The notes: generated from the letters alone by a model not told the origin. Positions 10,695-23,078 are shown, numbered from the stretch's first letter. The stretch is 64,000 bases of DNA from Globodera rostochiensis (GCA_018350325.1 JAEVLN010000005.1:196142-260141); one strand, 5' to 3'. A program made the numbers and translations.

Positions 10695-12468
10695 TGATTG
10701 AAACCTGAAATAATAAATTAAAAATTTTATAGTAAAGAAAAAACTGGTATATCATTCAGATTAATGAAACAGGGTACTAATTTACTCGTTTCATTAAATA
10801 AAAGCTTAAGACGCGGTTTAAAATCAATTATGATAAAATAGCAAATGATGTATGGTTTGTTACAACAAAGGTTTGCTATAACAATGAATTCAAAAAATAA
10901 AGCAAAATTAAATAATACCTAAAGACTCAAAGCAATCAAACATATCAGATTTATACGAAATATTCAATGAACAAAAAGAAACTATTTTCGTATCAAGATG
11001 TTTAATGGAAGGGATTTGCAATAAACGATGCAGGGTCACATGTTTGAGTCATGGCTGCAATAAATCTGTTTGTTGCATCAATACAATGATTTATTAAAAT
11101 CCTTTTAGAATTATTCAGAAAAATAGCGCACAAATTATTCATGAAAATCAAAATTAGAGACGCATCATAGGGTTGATAAATAATAATTAAAATTGTAACT
11201 AATCACATATATTTAATCTACATAAAACACAAATTTGTATAAAATAACAAATTGATCATTTGCTTAACAAGAAATTTTTAAAAAACGCGTTTGCATCAAA
11301 ATAAAAGAATAAACAATAAAAAAAATTCTAAACTTATTTTCGAACAATAAAAATTTGTATACAAATTACTTTTTTAAATGTAAAAATATCAAAATAATAA
11401 TGAAGTTTCCAATTTAAAAAGAAACTTCAAGATCACGCGTTTGATTCATTTAGATATTATGAATGCAAAAAAACGATGTAACAAATAAAGCAATTGAGCG
11501 CTAAACAATTAAATTGTACAAAAATAAAAGCGTAATAAAAGGCCTTTCCGTCACAGGGACAGTTCATGCGACTTTACGCAAGATTATTATTCAAGGCTAA
11601 TAAAGTGTGCAAAAATACAATAATTCAAAATCATTAGCTGTTTTGCAAAACAATTTGATTTAACAAATTAAATAATATAAATAAAAAAAAATAGAGAAAG
11701 GTAAAATACAATAAGAATTATAAAACTCAAAACTACTTAATGCGAATCATTGATAATTGAACAGTATTTAAGAGTATTCTTTAACAAAGTAACAAAAAAA
11801 AAAGCAAACAGTAAAAACAAATTATAAAGGAAATGCTCTGTTAAGCAAAATAAAATATTAGAACGACAATTACCAAAGTATTGATTGCTTATCCTTATTA
11901 AAAATAAAAATTTCATAATCCATTAACATAAATAATATAAATCGTCACAAATTTGAGTTTCTTAACTACCCTGAGAAAATATTTCTAATTTTCAATTGTG
12001 ATACATTTTAAGTATATCTTTGATTTTTTTCACACAGAAAAATGTATTTACTAAGATTGTTTTATTGTAAATTAAGCGTATTAATAAAAACATTTAATTT
12101 TTAATAAAAGATTAATTTTATATTCCATTTACATGCTTTCGACGAGTCGTTTTTTGCGTCGATATTTCTGGGCTGTGCCGGCTGATGTTTTCTTTATATG
12201 ATTTTATATTAACCGTTTTTTTTTTCGAAAATCGATTTGAGTTTCTTTCGACCACTCATGGATTAACATTTAATTATCCAAAAATAAAAATTCAATTGGA
12301 ACGACCGATACTTTTAATGAAAATTGCTTTTGTGGATTCTCCAATATTTGCTTAAAATGATGGACGGAATCGAGAAAAAGGTGGTACTATAATTTGTTGC
12401 ATTTTTTTTGTTGTTGCTGTTGTTGAAAATATATTTTGAAAATTTTAGTATAATTTTTATTTTTTATT
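10695..12468. other. AT-rich DNA with scattered weak islands
   Basis: At 11002-11054 a minus-strand acceptor TTTATTGCAG is followed by MTQTCDPASFIANPFH and a stop. At 11528-11600 the plus strand is open in two frames, and 12130-12190 is open on both strands. None is decisive. Confidence 0.4.
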
Positions 12469-12832
12469 TTAAATATATTTTATACACATTCCAAAGGCGA
12501 CGGACGATTTGTGCAATTCGCGACAAAGCTTAGTGTGCGAATAATAATGCTGCTGGAGTATTGTACAATTGTCATTTTTATCGGGTGACAGAAAATAGTA
12601 AATCCCCTCAATTCCATCGAAAAATTCGGGGGAAATTTTTGGTTGAATAAACGAAGAGAAAATTGGAAAATATTCCACAAAAAAAAAAGATGAGGCTAAT
12701 TTAAACAAAAATAAATTCCAATATAATAATCTGCAAAATAAATCTTTGGCAAATTTGTGGGGGAAAAAATATTATTGGAGAATAAAATTGAGAAAATTAA
12801 TCCTCCAATAACAGCGATGATTCGCCCAGCGC
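12469..12832 (-). CDS. Two adjacent minus-strand open frames, possible exon pair
   Basis: After an acceptor (CAATTATTAAG) at 12833, one frame is open for 44 codons to 12696 and contains a transmembrane-like GRIIAVIGGLIFSILF. A second frame is open from beyond an acceptor-like TTATTTTGCAG at 12738 down to TAA at 12469, reading FFDGIEGIYYFLSPDKNDN and ending CIKYI. Together they could be exons of a membrane protein, or only one is real. The plus strand also offers a hydrophobic frame at about 12500-12590. Confidence 0.28.
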
Positions 12833-13039
12833 CTTAATAATTGTTTTAAGTTTGTGTCAGTTTTTTCGATTCTTGTTAACTATTTATTTATGTTTTCATT
12901 ATTCTAAATTTGTTATTACGTAATTCATAGCTGATTCAACAAAAATTATACTAGAATTTTATTTCTTTGTTATAAATTAAATCACTTTTACTATGAAATT
13001 TGATTTCCATTTATTGCCGTTGTTAAGTAAATCCGATGA

Positions 13040-13090
13040 CTTTAATTGATTCATTATAATTTTCAATGTTTAATACAGTAGTTTAATTTG
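13040..13090. repeat. Inverted partner of 40358-40406
   Basis: About 50 bases around TTTCAATGTTTAATACAGTA match the reverse complement of 40358-40406 with few differences. In the 40-kb copy this piece lies immediately next to the segment matching 13814-13972. Here the two are separated by about 720 bp. Confidence 0.75.
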
Positions 13091-13279
13091 TCATCGTTTG
13101 CCCACAGATTTTTAGTGAAGTCATCGCTAAACATCAATAATTCAAGTTTATTTAACAATTTAAAAGAACGCAATATAAGTATTTCTTAAGTTTCATATTT
13201 ATATTTTTCTTTTATTATATTTATATTAAAGTATACTACGACCATAAGGCTAGGTATAACTTCTTTCGGTTGAACACAC

Positions 13280-13339
13280 CATAGCGTAGGTTTCGTAGCT
13301 GGCAGAGTTTAACCTCACAATGAAAAAACTGCGGGGTTG
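13280..13339 (-). CDS. Candidate 60-nt internal exon
   Basis: The minus-strand acceptor CATTTAATTTTAG is excellent and a GTGTGTTC donor follows 60 nt later. Two frames are open throughout: phase 0 (QPRSFFIVRLNSASYETYAM) and phase 1 (TPQFFHCEVKLCQLRNLRY). The frame cannot be chosen without the neighbouring exons. It lies inside the 13091-13813 segment that is absent from the related 40-kb copy. Confidence 0.35.
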
Positions 13340-13813
13340 CTAAAATTAAATGGATCAGTTTTAATAGGGTTTTTTTTTGCTTTACTTTGTACTCTTTTTG
13401 TAAAAAAATTAATTGTATTTACCACATGATAAGGAAAATAATTTTTGCCGGTCACTTTTAACAAACATTTAATAGTTTATATTAATTTTTTTTATTTATG
13501 TTTAAATTTTGTTAACTTTAATTTTTAATTTTGTTGAGGTTTTACTCATTTTTATGTTGTAAATCGACGTTAATTGACGTGCTGGGTTTTTAAACCCTAT
13601 TTGTTAAAATGCTAAACGGGTTTTTAAAATGATATTAGTGTGCAGTAGAATTACTATTATTTCGTTTTCATTATAAAGTATTTAAATTTCGAGGTTATTC
13701 TATATTAAAAATCGAATGTTTAGTTGTTTATTTAAAATAGTTAAAAAACTTAATAAATATTTTAATGTAGAAAGCAAGGCAGCATGACTTCGCCTCGAAT
13801 CTTCTAAAGAGAT

Positions 13814-13972
13814 GCAGTACGGAAAGCAAAGACTGCTTGCTGTGTGTCATAAATGAAAATAAGATTTGCCAGGCTCTATTTAATTCTATTTTAAAATGTT
13901 TATTTTTTTCAATTTTTATTTTAAAAAAATTATATCAAACAAAAAACAAAACATTTAGTCTTTTTTGTACTA
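13814..13972. repeat. Inverted partner of 40196-40357
   Basis: The reverse complement of this segment matches 40196-40357, including AGCCTGGCAAATCT and CAGCAAGCAGTCTTTGCTTT. In the frame NLIFIYDxQQAVFAFRTA, four of five differences are silent and one is Arg/Thr. A second frame would need four replacements and the third has a stop in this copy. That pattern hints that the ancestor was coding, but the AT-rich flanks are nearly as well conserved, so a dispersed repeat is equally possible. Confidence 0.7.
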
Positions 13973-14515
13973 AATAATTTTATTTTCTGGTGCTGAGGGT
14001 TAATGGTTTTAAATAAAATTTTGACTATTTGTATTTTAACTTTGACTACTTACTAAATTTACATTAGATTATACCTTTCTTTCACATTCGTATTTAAGTT
14101 TGGATGGCACACACTCCTCCCATTATTATTTATCTTTTTAAGTTATATTGACAAATAAATAAATTATATTTTGTTTTCATTAAAATTTTCTAAGCTCATT
14201 ATTTCATAGTTTTTTATATTTTTAATTGTACTAATTTAATCTTAATAATAGTTTATTTTAATGTTTTTAGTCACTCCGCGGATTGATACTTCATTGGGTT
14301 TCAATAGATTTTGCGTAAAATATAACGGTTACTTATTCTTATTTAATTCACTTTTATCGAGAACTTTAAATTAAATGCGCGTTGAAGAATTTTTAATATT
14401 TCATTAACAAATAATATATTAAATTAATTATTGAATTGAAAAATTTTTTTTAAAGCAATAAATAACTTTTTATGCTATGTTTTTTATTATTTTTAATTTA
14501 ATTTTGTAATTTTAG
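13973..14515. other. AT-rich spacer, nothing seen
   Basis: No island or repeat beyond the edge of the inverted partner segment. Confidence 0.5.
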
Positions 14516-14688
14516 CAAGGGACTGGAGCAAGCATACAGGTTGTTCCCTGGAAGTAGGGCGCTCTTTTGCGAATACCTTCCGCTGCTGTTTCGATTTTTT
14601 GAGAAAAATCGTTGACGGAAATCATTTTATTTGTGTGAGAAAAAGGGTATATAAAGCGGCAAATTCATTGACCGAACCAATTGATTGA
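14516..14688 (+). CDS. Candidate terminal exon, cysteine-containing
   Basis: A good acceptor (TTTTGTAATTTTAG) precedes a phase-1 frame open for 56 codons to TGA at 14686-14688. It begins RDWSKHTGCSLEVGRSF and includes FRCCFDF and KAANSLTEPID. A second frame (KGLEQAYRLFPGSRALFCEY) is open for 32 codons, and a third ends at a possible GTAGGG donor after QGTGASIQVVPW. The acceptor is more secure than the frame. Confidence 0.35.
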
Positions 14689-16768
14689 CTACAAAGGCAT
14701 TATTGTAATTTTAAAATATGAAAACTTGTTTTCATTTTGTATCAAGATGATTTTCTTTGTTTTATATTTTTTGAAGGTTTTTGTTACCTGCGCTGAGAAT
14801 GTATAGGCGTCGAAGTACGGAGCAATAATTTCTCCAGCAAAGAAGTCCCCACATGTTTTTTCGCGCATAATTATTGACATTTGCATAGTTTTTGTATTTA
14901 TATTTTTCAAACAATATTGATGGTAAAAATATTATTTATATGGTTTAAAGCTTTTGCAATTAAACTTTTTTTCGGTTCTTTAGATTAGTTTTTATACACA
15001 AAAAAGAACATGTTAATTTGTATTAGTCTTTTAAATAGCATAAAAACATTTATTTAGCACATTTTTAGATACTGCTTAAATTTTAAATAATTTTGAAATT
15101 AAAAAATTAAATATACCTATTTTTTATTAATCTCATTTAGTATACCACTTCAAGGAAGCTATTATAATTCATTATCATAAGTAAATCTTTTTTTTATTGC
15201 AATTTAAAATTGTTTATATTTTTGGTTAAAATATTTTATATATAAATTTGTAGGTTTTTTTCTTTATTTTATATGAACGTAAATATTATTGAGTCAAATT
15301 ATGATAAGCTGTTTTTAACTTTTATCTAATCTTTGATTATTTTTAGCCAGCCAATTATGTTGTTGGCATGCGGCTTAATCATTCTAACAGTATCGTTGCG
15401 TTGAAACCACTTGCTTGGAACTTGCAGTTAGGTCTTTTTCTTTATTCCAATCGGTTTTTAAAATCTGTAATAACGAAAGATTTTTATTTTGATACATTAA
15501 TTGTCTTCTAACGTTGTCCTCGCGGTGGTACAACATTCTATTTTTTTTTAGCATTTATTTTGTTCAAATTTCTTATGTTTTTAATCTTTTTCTTTATTTC
15601 CAATCGGTTTTCTAAATCTGAGATAACAAATTTTTTAATATGTACATTATTTGTCTAAATGTTAGTAAAAATCCTAGCTTATTTGGTATTTTGATTATTT
15701 TATTTGATTGTTTACATATTTCAATTAAATTAGATAAATGTTTCCCAAAATAATTAAATGTTTACCAATAATACAGAATGCTTTTATTTCATATTTTGTA
15801 AATTCAAACTTTATCGTTTATATTGCAAAAAGTTTGAGTTTTGATATTTTTTAATACGGTTAATTACTTTAAAAACTGGTGTGTTTTCTCATTTACTCAT
15901 TATGTTTGTTAGAATTAGTGCATTTGAAACTCAATCAATTCTTAAAATTTTGATTTTGTAATAAACCATCAGTTAATTTTAGGCAAAAGTTCATTGAATA
16001 CTAGTTATTTTTGTACGCGTAGATGATTGAATTAACGAAGTTGGTGGTTTTCTCAATTACAATTACCGGTAGATAGCATTTGGGATTCGTACAACTCAGC
16101 GGATTTAAAAACATTCAAATAAACCCTTTGTATTTAGAGACTTAATCTTATTGATATATATGCTTATTGCAGTATCTTTTATTTAATAAAGAAACTTATT
16201 TGTGTTTTGCATATTATAACGATTTAAAACTGTTTTTTAAATTTTATGCAGATTTTTATTTAAAATTATAGGTGCTTTCAAATAGGTACGTTTATTAAAT
16301 TGGTTTATCTCACGCATACATAATTTGCTTTTTAATGAGCAGATTTGTTGATTAGAATTTTGTTCTATTGAAAAATATAAATGGTGATATTTGAAATTGG
16401 ATTTCTTAAGATTTGTTTTAATAAGTTTTAACATTTGTAAAAAATTTAGCAGCATTGAAATCTTTTTTACAATGCCTTTCCGCTTGAGTAATTTAATCAA
16501 TTTTTTTATTTTGTAACAAATTCTAAGCGTTACAATCGCGTTCGGTTTTTCTATTTGCTATAAATTATAATTAGCAGCAGAGAATAACTTTGTATTATTC
16601 TTCTGCTTTATTGAAATAATTCAATATGTTCAAATTTTGTTAAACTTAGTTTTTAATTCATGTTGATCGCAAACTCTGGATTCTGCATAGACTTAAATTT
16701 TTAAAGCTTTTATTATACTTTGATTATTTTATATTAAATGTAAGAATTTTTCAAAGATTATGTGTAAC
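14689..16768. other. AT-rich stretch without a supported gene
   Basis: T-rich sequence with long A/T tracts. A GC patch at about 15350-15420 and an 87-codon minus frame at 16237-16500 (Lys/Asn/Ile-rich) have no supporting signals. Confidence 0.5.
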
Positions 16769-16885
16769 CTTGCTCGTCCTCAGATGAACTGGAACAGTCT
16801 TTGTTTTGGCGATCGTGACGTCTCTCTTTGCGAGCATATCTCTGCTGTCTGAGCTGTAGGATGAGCTCTCTGTCCAGACTAGTAT
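16769..16885 (-). CDS. Candidate internal exon, charged helix plus Ser/acidic tract
   Basis: The exon of 117 nt on the minus strand lies between an acceptor (TTCTTATAAG) and a GTTACA donor, and is phase 1 at both ends. It reads DTSLDRELILQLRQQRYARK, then ERRHDRQNKDCSSSSEDEQ. A long Arg/Gln-rich helix followed by an SSSSEDE cluster (a typical acidophilic phosphorylation context) is more protein-like than most frames here. The plus strand is also open from an ATG (MCNLARPQMNWNSLC), so the strand is inferred from composition and splice sites. Family unknown. Confidence 0.42.
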
Positions 16886-17680
16886 CTTATAAGAACATCG
16901 AATGCATTTTAGGATTTATTTCTTTTATTATATTTCTTCGTCTTCGAAGCCAGAAAAAGGTTATTATTTACCAAAATTTTATTATTTTTTTATAGTTATT
17001 GTTTTGAAATAATTTGTTTTTTTGTTCAAAAAAAAATTATTCTAATTAAGCTTATAATTGATATTAAAAAATATTATTTAGCATTTTTTTCTTTGTTATC
17101 AAAAATAATTTAATAAATGAAATATTGTTCCGACGTCGTTGTTAACTTTTTTTGTTTGCGGCCCCTGCGCCACTCACTCTAAATATTTACAATTTTTTTT
17201 ATTATTTTAAAAAGTGATAGGCATTTCTTGTTGTTGTTATTTTAGATTTGAATCATAATAAATGTAATTATATATTGATGAAACTTAATAATAAATATGT
17301 ATTTTATGAAAAATCAAATTAGATAATTATTATTTTTTCTTTGAAGTTTACTGTTTGTTTTTTCATTTTTTAATTAATAAATTTTCGTTTGTAAATTTTT
17401 AATGAATGGATGAGTTTATAACTTTTTTTTTCTTACCATCATAACATTTGGATAATTAATTTAGGCGGTTATTTTGGAGCTGAAACTTTTAATTATTTTA
17501 ATTAATTTAAATTGAGTTTACATTATTTGTTTTAAATATGTTCACATTTAAATAGATATTTATGATTCATCCCATCGTGCCAATCACGGCATTTATTTCC
17601 CTTCCTTCAGAACATTCCCAGGAAATCCTTCCGATAAGACTCTGAAACTTTTGCTGCGTCTCCTACCGATGTCTTGTTAC
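16886..17680. other. AT-rich spacer with unresolved GC patch
   Basis: Low-complexity A/T sequence, with a CG patch at 17125-17180. The right end (17560-17680) is GC-richer and may be a continuation of the candidate exon at 17681: the same frame stays open past one TAA as QDIGRRRSKSFRVLSEGF. Confidence 0.4.
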
Positions 17681-17748
17681 TTCCTCTTCTTGACTTTCAT
17701 GGAGGGATTGTCTCCACTCTTGTAGAGATTGAGGAAATCGAAGTTTCT
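17681..17748 (-). CDS. Candidate internal exon, lysine-rich end
   Basis: Minus-strand acceptor TGTTTTGGAG, 68 nt open in phase 0, donor GTAACA. Reads RNFDFLNLYKSGDNPSMKVK and then KR. It could splice onward to another minus-strand exon such as 16769-16885, but the phases do not match directly (phase 2 here, phase 1 there), so at least one exon would be missing or the boundary differs. A second frame (EKLRFPQSLQEWRQSLHESQ) is also open. Confidence 0.35.
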
Positions 17749-18348
17749 CTCCAAAACACAATGTCGGTTTTTTATTTTAAGAATAATTTTACTTATAGCA
17801 TTCTAAAGTATTTTGAATATTTTATTTTGTCGTAGGTATTGTGTGGGTTTATGTTGAATCATAATACTAATTATAATACTGATAATTGGGTATCATGCTA
17901 ATAAATGATTATTTAATTATTTTTTTTCCTTTTAGTTTAAAGGATTTTATTGCTTTAAAACCAAATTAAATTTAAAGTGCACTGTAGTTAGAATGTAGAC
18001 GATTCCAAGCGATTGTAGCAAAAGCTTTTTTCGGAATATATTTTGCCGTATTTATTAAGACTATAATAAATATTATAATTCAACGGGTAAAACGTTAATA
18101 AGATCATACTTAATAAATAATATTTAATTAAAATACAACTTAAATTTTTAAATTTTTTACATATTTATTTAAACTTTATTAATTCTTACTTTTTCGGCTT
18201 TAATAAAAAGATAATTAAGAAAAAAAATAATAATTTAATATTTGATAATTAAAATATTATGTAACCATTAACGTAAAATAAAACATTTTCATGTATTAAA
18301 CATAAATATTATATTTTAAAAATGAAACTTCACCAGAATAATTCAATG
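17749..18348. other. AT-rich spacer, nothing seen
   Basis: A/T tracts only. Confidence 0.5.
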
Positions 18349-18530
18349 AGAGTACAGGCCATGGTGTATTGTGTTGAGCCACGTGAAAGGCTACTAATTT
18401 TTTTTTCGCATGCTTTCCCTACCTTATATAAGTATATTATATACAACACAATCATCGTGTGACAGTGATTGCTGTTCCTGGCGGCACAGGGCTGGGAAGA
18501 CTTTGGTGGTGGCGATATACAAAAGTTCCC
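18349..18530. other. GC-richer island open on both strands
   Basis: The plus strand gives a 38-codon frame from ATG at 18349 (MRVQAMVYCVEPRERLL), then, after an acceptor-like GTGTGACAG, the peptide VIAVPGGTGLGR. The minus strand is open too (KSSQPCAARNSNHCHTM). GGTGLGR resembles a dinucleotide-binding glycine motif but is too short to trust. Probably exonic, strand undecided. Confidence 0.3.
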
Positions 18531-18607
18531 AACCAATTGTTTATTATAATTTTATTTTAACAATTAAACTACAAAATAAACAACATCTTTCAATAGTGAT
18601 AAAATAA

Positions 18608-18743
18608 ATGCGTCAACGACGGAGAAAAATGTTCAACTGTTGCAATGAAAAAAAGAAACTTCAGTTAAGAGGAAAAAACTTTTTAAAAAATTGCACCGCT
18701 CTGGGTTTGAAAACGAATTGTTTCCCGTTGTCGACTAGAATAA
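18608..18743 (+). CDS. Candidate first coding exon with GTAAGT donor
   Basis: ATG at 18608, 45 codons and one base, then GTAAGTAAAT, an almost ideal donor (phase 1). The peptide begins MRQRRRKMFNCCNEKKKLQL and continues through NCTALGLKTNCFPLSTRI. It is basic with five cysteines and may start a nuclear or nucleic-acid-binding protein. The next exon cannot be identified; the islands at 18905-18980 and 19168-19326 are possibilities. Confidence 0.4.
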
Positions 18744-19167
18744 GTAAGTAAATGTTCGAGACAAAAAATTCATGTTAAAGATATAAAAAATATTTAAGGA
18801 ATTTTTGAAATTAGAATATAACACAATTTAAAAAAATATAGAAATTTAAGAATATCATTAATTTTATAATAAATTCAAACTAAAAAAACAACAAGATTTA
18901 ATGATTAAAAGCCTTCCATGTTCACGCAACATTTTTTGTCGTCTGCATTCATCGCTCCAACCATTTAACCAATATCATCATTTGGCCATTGTTTAAAAAT
19001 AATATTCTGAATATATTAAGAAAATATCATAATTTGTAGCAATTATTCTATCTTATAATAAAAAGAGTCGTTTAAAATAGACTATTTAAGTATGGCAGTG
19101 CGGTTCTCGTTAAAATTTTATGTTAAGCTGAATTGCTTTTCGTTAAAAGTCATTTTAAAAATAAATA
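18744..19167. other. AT-rich DNA with one unresolved island
   Basis: The patch at 18905-18980 is open on both strands (minus MVGAMNADDKKCCVNMEGF). A 31-codon frame starts at 19092. Neither has splice support. Confidence 0.4.
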
Positions 19168-19326
19168 AATTAAAGGAAAATGTTTAGAATTAAAATTATT
19201 ATCGTTTGAAATCAAAGTTGTTGTATGCGGTGTCAAAAATGCGACACTTCTTTTCCGAAAATGCAGAGAAGTTTATGTGCGTTCCCCAAATAAATGTTTT
19301 AAAAAGAATAACAAAATTAAAATTTA
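19168..19326 (+). CDS. Candidate exon, about 50 open codons
   Basis: Plus-strand frame without stop from 19168, containing EIKVVVCGVKNATLLFRKCR and EVYVRSPNKC. A beta-strand-like start followed by a basic region. There is no ATG and no clear acceptor, so the boundaries are those of the open frame. No family recognised. Confidence 0.25.
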
Positions 19327-21746
19327 ACAAGACATTAAATCATAAATGAAACGAAAATTAAAGCGCTTATAACCATTTATTTGTTACGTGACAAGGTCAA
19401 ACCTGAATAAATTTGAACATACATAAATGGACGTTATATAAAAATATAACTAAATAAAAAACCAAAAAATACATTAAAAAATCTCAAAAAAGGGGAAAAA
19501 CAAGTATATTTAAAACAAATAACAGAGATGACATTGAAGTTTTGTTCTGCCTACTGTTCGCGATTATTTTCAAAATGAGCTAAAAACATTTTTTAAAAAT
19601 ATATAATTTACACGATGCATCGACTAAAGTATATAAAAAAAAATAATAGTTATAGAAAAATATTAAACCAGATATAAAACACAAAAGGTTCATAAACAAG
19701 AGTGAAGATCACAAATTTAGTAATAAAACATTGTAATCAGAGATATTACTTAAAAACCATTAAAATAATGCCAACATAAAAATAAAAGATGGAAAATACT
19801 TATGGATTTATAAAACTGAGTATACGATAAATATATAATAAATTAAATCAGTGCCAAGGAACAAAAGATCCCCGCAAGACAAAATATGTTGATTAAAAAT
19901 TCAGCAAAATTTGTCAATAAAAAATTATTAAAAGCAAAGATACAAAGACATAAATGAAAAGGAGTAGAAACCCCTCCGCGCCCAACTCCATACCCCCCCC
20001 CCCCCCGCAAAAGTTTACATTTTTAAACATTAAAGTAAAAGACGCCGCTAACATTTAAATAACTTTTTTTTTTTAAATATCAAACGAAATTATGCAATAT
20101 AATTAAAAAAGTGTTAAGGAATCATGACTTTATATCATTCAAAATATTTTCTATCATATTTAAATATAATGGTTGTTTACCAAAAAATATTTAGCAGATT
20201 TAGAAAACATAAAAAGAACTTTTTTTTAAAATTATACTAAAATTTAAAGATAAAGTTAAAAAGCTAAATTTTAAATTCTCAACAAGTATACATCTTAAAT
20301 TTTGAAAGTCAATTGGTTCAAATTTCTAGCTGTTCAAAGCATTGAAATGAATAGGGTTAATTTAACTTTAATTATAAAATAATCATTTTATCTTTTTGTT
20401 TCGAACCTTTGCCTAAAATAAAAAATTGTAGGGATTACTCTTGAAAATCAAATAAAATGGGAAACACAGCAAATGGTCCATACCAATATTACTATAATTT
20501 ATTTCATCAAAATCGGAATAAGAAAATATTTTTAAAATTAGATGATTACTTTTTCTGCATCTGTTTCGCTAACACTTTGGTTTTTTTACATTAATCAATT
20601 AAATTTGTTTAGATTAAAGTAATTAAGTTTTTAATAAGTAAACGAAGCAACTAAATTTTATCAACTTGATCAAATACCTTTTTTAGTAAATTAAACAAAA
20701 AATTTCGCACTTTTCTGTCACCCTCGGCTGCACATCCTATTCGTTTTAAAATTTTTCTAATCAATTAATTTTAAATGTTTATAATGTAATACATTAATAA
20801 TGTTTTTTTCTACTATGAAATAAAATATTACTTTTAAGTCTTATTTTATTAAATTGCTTTTTAGGTTTATGTTTAGAGTAACTATTTAAAGTTGTTTAAC
20901 AGCCTGTTTGTGCCTAAAATGAGCATTTGGCCGATAATCAAAATTTCTCTAAAGGCGACGGATTCATCAAAGAAGATTACTTAATTGTGATATTAAAAAT
21001 ATTTTTTTTATTTTTTATAAATGCTAATATATGCCGATTTTTAAAAGTTTAAAGTTTTTAAAATAAATAGCAACGGCATGCAGTGCGTTTAAAAACATTT
21101 GGTGGGACCGAAGACGGATGTTGACGGCCCTATATTTACTTTAATGGTGCGTCAGCATGTTTTTTATGCCTATTCTTTACTAATTCATTTGAGCTATTGA
21201 ACATTTTTGAGTTTAATTATTATTTTGATTTTACAACTCTAATCGGCTCGGGATTTTTTTTAAAATCATTTACTTGCGTTTTAAATTAATTTTATTTGTT
21301 CATTATTATTATTTATTATAATTTTTTTTAACTAATACTTTAATTTGTACATTTAAAGAATTAATAACCACATTTCCTGGTTTACTTACGTCCATTCATT
21401 TAACATTTGACCGTTATTTATTTTATTAAATATTACTGTATTTTAACGACCGGATCTTATCAATTTATTTTAGAATTATAATCTTGTCGTAATATTATAG
21501 TTTGTATATCCGTTTTTGGGTTGAATTGTTTCAGCTGTAAACTTTCTTAGCAAAATTATTCATTGTGTAGTTAGACCATAGAATTAACAATTTTGTTTTT
21601 AGTCAAATGTTTTTGAAATTTCGAAGCAAAAACTCTCATTGTTGACGCCCAGCTATACATTTGGCAGGAAACCTTATATTTTTTTGTAATTATTTTCTTT
21701 CCTAATTCATAAATTAAAATTAACTTTTATAAATATTTATGCACAA
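19327..21746. other. AT-rich stretch with unresolved islands
   Basis: Besides the C-tract at 19993, islands at 20700-20745, 20918-20985 and 21070-21155 are GC-richer and open in several frames (for example minus AVNIRLRSHQMFLNALHAVA at about 21100). None has matched acceptor and donor. Confidence 0.4.
19993..20006 (+). repeat. Run of 14 cytosines
   Basis: Uninterrupted C14 preceded by a C-rich patch (CCCCTCCGCGCCCAACTCC). The G-rich complement could form a quadruplex. Similar C runs of 11 and 10 occur at 46195 and 52322. Confidence 0.9.
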
Positions 21747-21851
21747 ATGAAACCTGTTGTTAGGGTGTCATTTGGTGTGATTCACGGACAATGTCTTAAT
21801 TTAGGCATGAATTGTACCGATTCGTGCGGTGTTACCTATTTTTCGTTTTGA
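21747..21851 (+). CDS. 34-codon small open frame, cysteine-containing
   Basis: ATG at 21747 to TGA at 21849-21851, reading MKPVVRVSFGVIHGQCLNLG and then MNCTDSCGVTYFSF. It includes three cysteines and an NCT glycosylation sequon. The region is GC-richer than its flanks. It may be a short secreted peptide, part of an exon, or chance; frames of this size are common by chance. Confidence 0.22.
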   Translation: MKPVVRVSFGVIHGQCLNLGMNCTDSCGVTYFSF

Positions 21852-23078
21852 GTTTTTTATGTTTATTTACTTTGGGTTTATAATATGTTGAGGATTAAAT
21901 AAAAGTGGTTGCAAAATTTAACAACTAGTTCTTTATTTTTAGATTAATGTTAACTTTTTGTTTGTAATCGCATTTATTTTGTATTTATATTTTTTTGATA
22001 GTTTAAGTTTCGTTACTTATGAGAAAGTTATGTAAATAAACTATATAATTCATGTTTTTTTTTGTGAATTTATATGAATAATATTTGTTGGGCCATTAAA
22101 TTAGAAACTGGCAAACACTTGCGATTCTTCCATTTTTAATTTTATTAAAAAACAAAAAGTAAGTTTTCAACAGGGATTGGATTTTTAAGCACTAAAAATT
22201 GCAAACCAAAATAGACATTAAACGCTAAAAATAGGCACTAAAGTCATATCTTAGTTTTTAAATTTCTAAATTATAAAACAGCTCAATCTTAAAGGTTGCT
22301 AATCTGATTTTTGGCCAAAATCTTCTTCATTTTTGGGATAGAAAAATAAACATAGGTGCTTTTTTAGTTTAAATAAATTAATTTAAGGCACATTTTCTGC
22401 AAAAAAGGAAAACTCGTTCTTTAATATCAGCACCGTCTGTCTTTTTATATAAAATACCAACCCCGTATTTATTTCGCACTTTTCGATTTTAAAATTGTTA
22501 TCTTGCACGGAAACAGAAAATGAAGTCCACCGCATTTTTTTGTGTCTGAAAACGCATTAAAATAAAGAAAATTAAAATATTACTTTTCCTTCACCTATTT
22601 TGAGCAATACAACAATTGCGTCATTTTTGCTTTTAAATTGGATTTTACATATTTGTATTCTTTTATTTTTTTGCAATTTTTTAACGTTGTTAATCATTTT
22701 ATAAAGTATTATTCAAAAGCTTTGAGACATGCAGTTCTATTCGTGCAACGCCTCTGTCGAGGATCCAACGCCTAGAACACGGTGGTTTTTGTTTTTAAGT
22801 TTTTATTTGAACATAAAATTCTATCGATTATATATTTTTCTTAAGTAAATGATATCTTTTTTTATTTTCTTCATTGAGTTCGATTGATTACATTGTTTAA
22901 TTTATTGAAATAATTTTTATGGAAGAAAATGCACGTTATTAATTTTATGCTAATTAAAATAAGATTTTCATAAAGATTCATTTTCTTTTGTATTTTTGTC
23001 CAATTTATTCTCTTACTTTATAGGCATTCCTCAACATTTAAATTCAAAATTGATTTCTGGTAACATTTTTTAAAATAT
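21852..23078. other. AT-rich DNA with one unresolved island
   Basis: The island at 22722-22785 has a plus-strand frame FKSFETCSSIRATPLSRI running into a GTGGTT donor, and an open minus frame. Otherwise A/T tracts. Confidence 0.4.

Noticed and set aside
17140..17180. U6 snRNA-like GGCCCCTGCGC
   Set aside because: The ACAGAGAA box and the rest of U6 are absent on either strand.
18470..18515. Rossmann-type motif VIAVPGGTGLGR
   Set aside because: Only a dozen residues, two other frames are open over the same bases, and no continuation is found.
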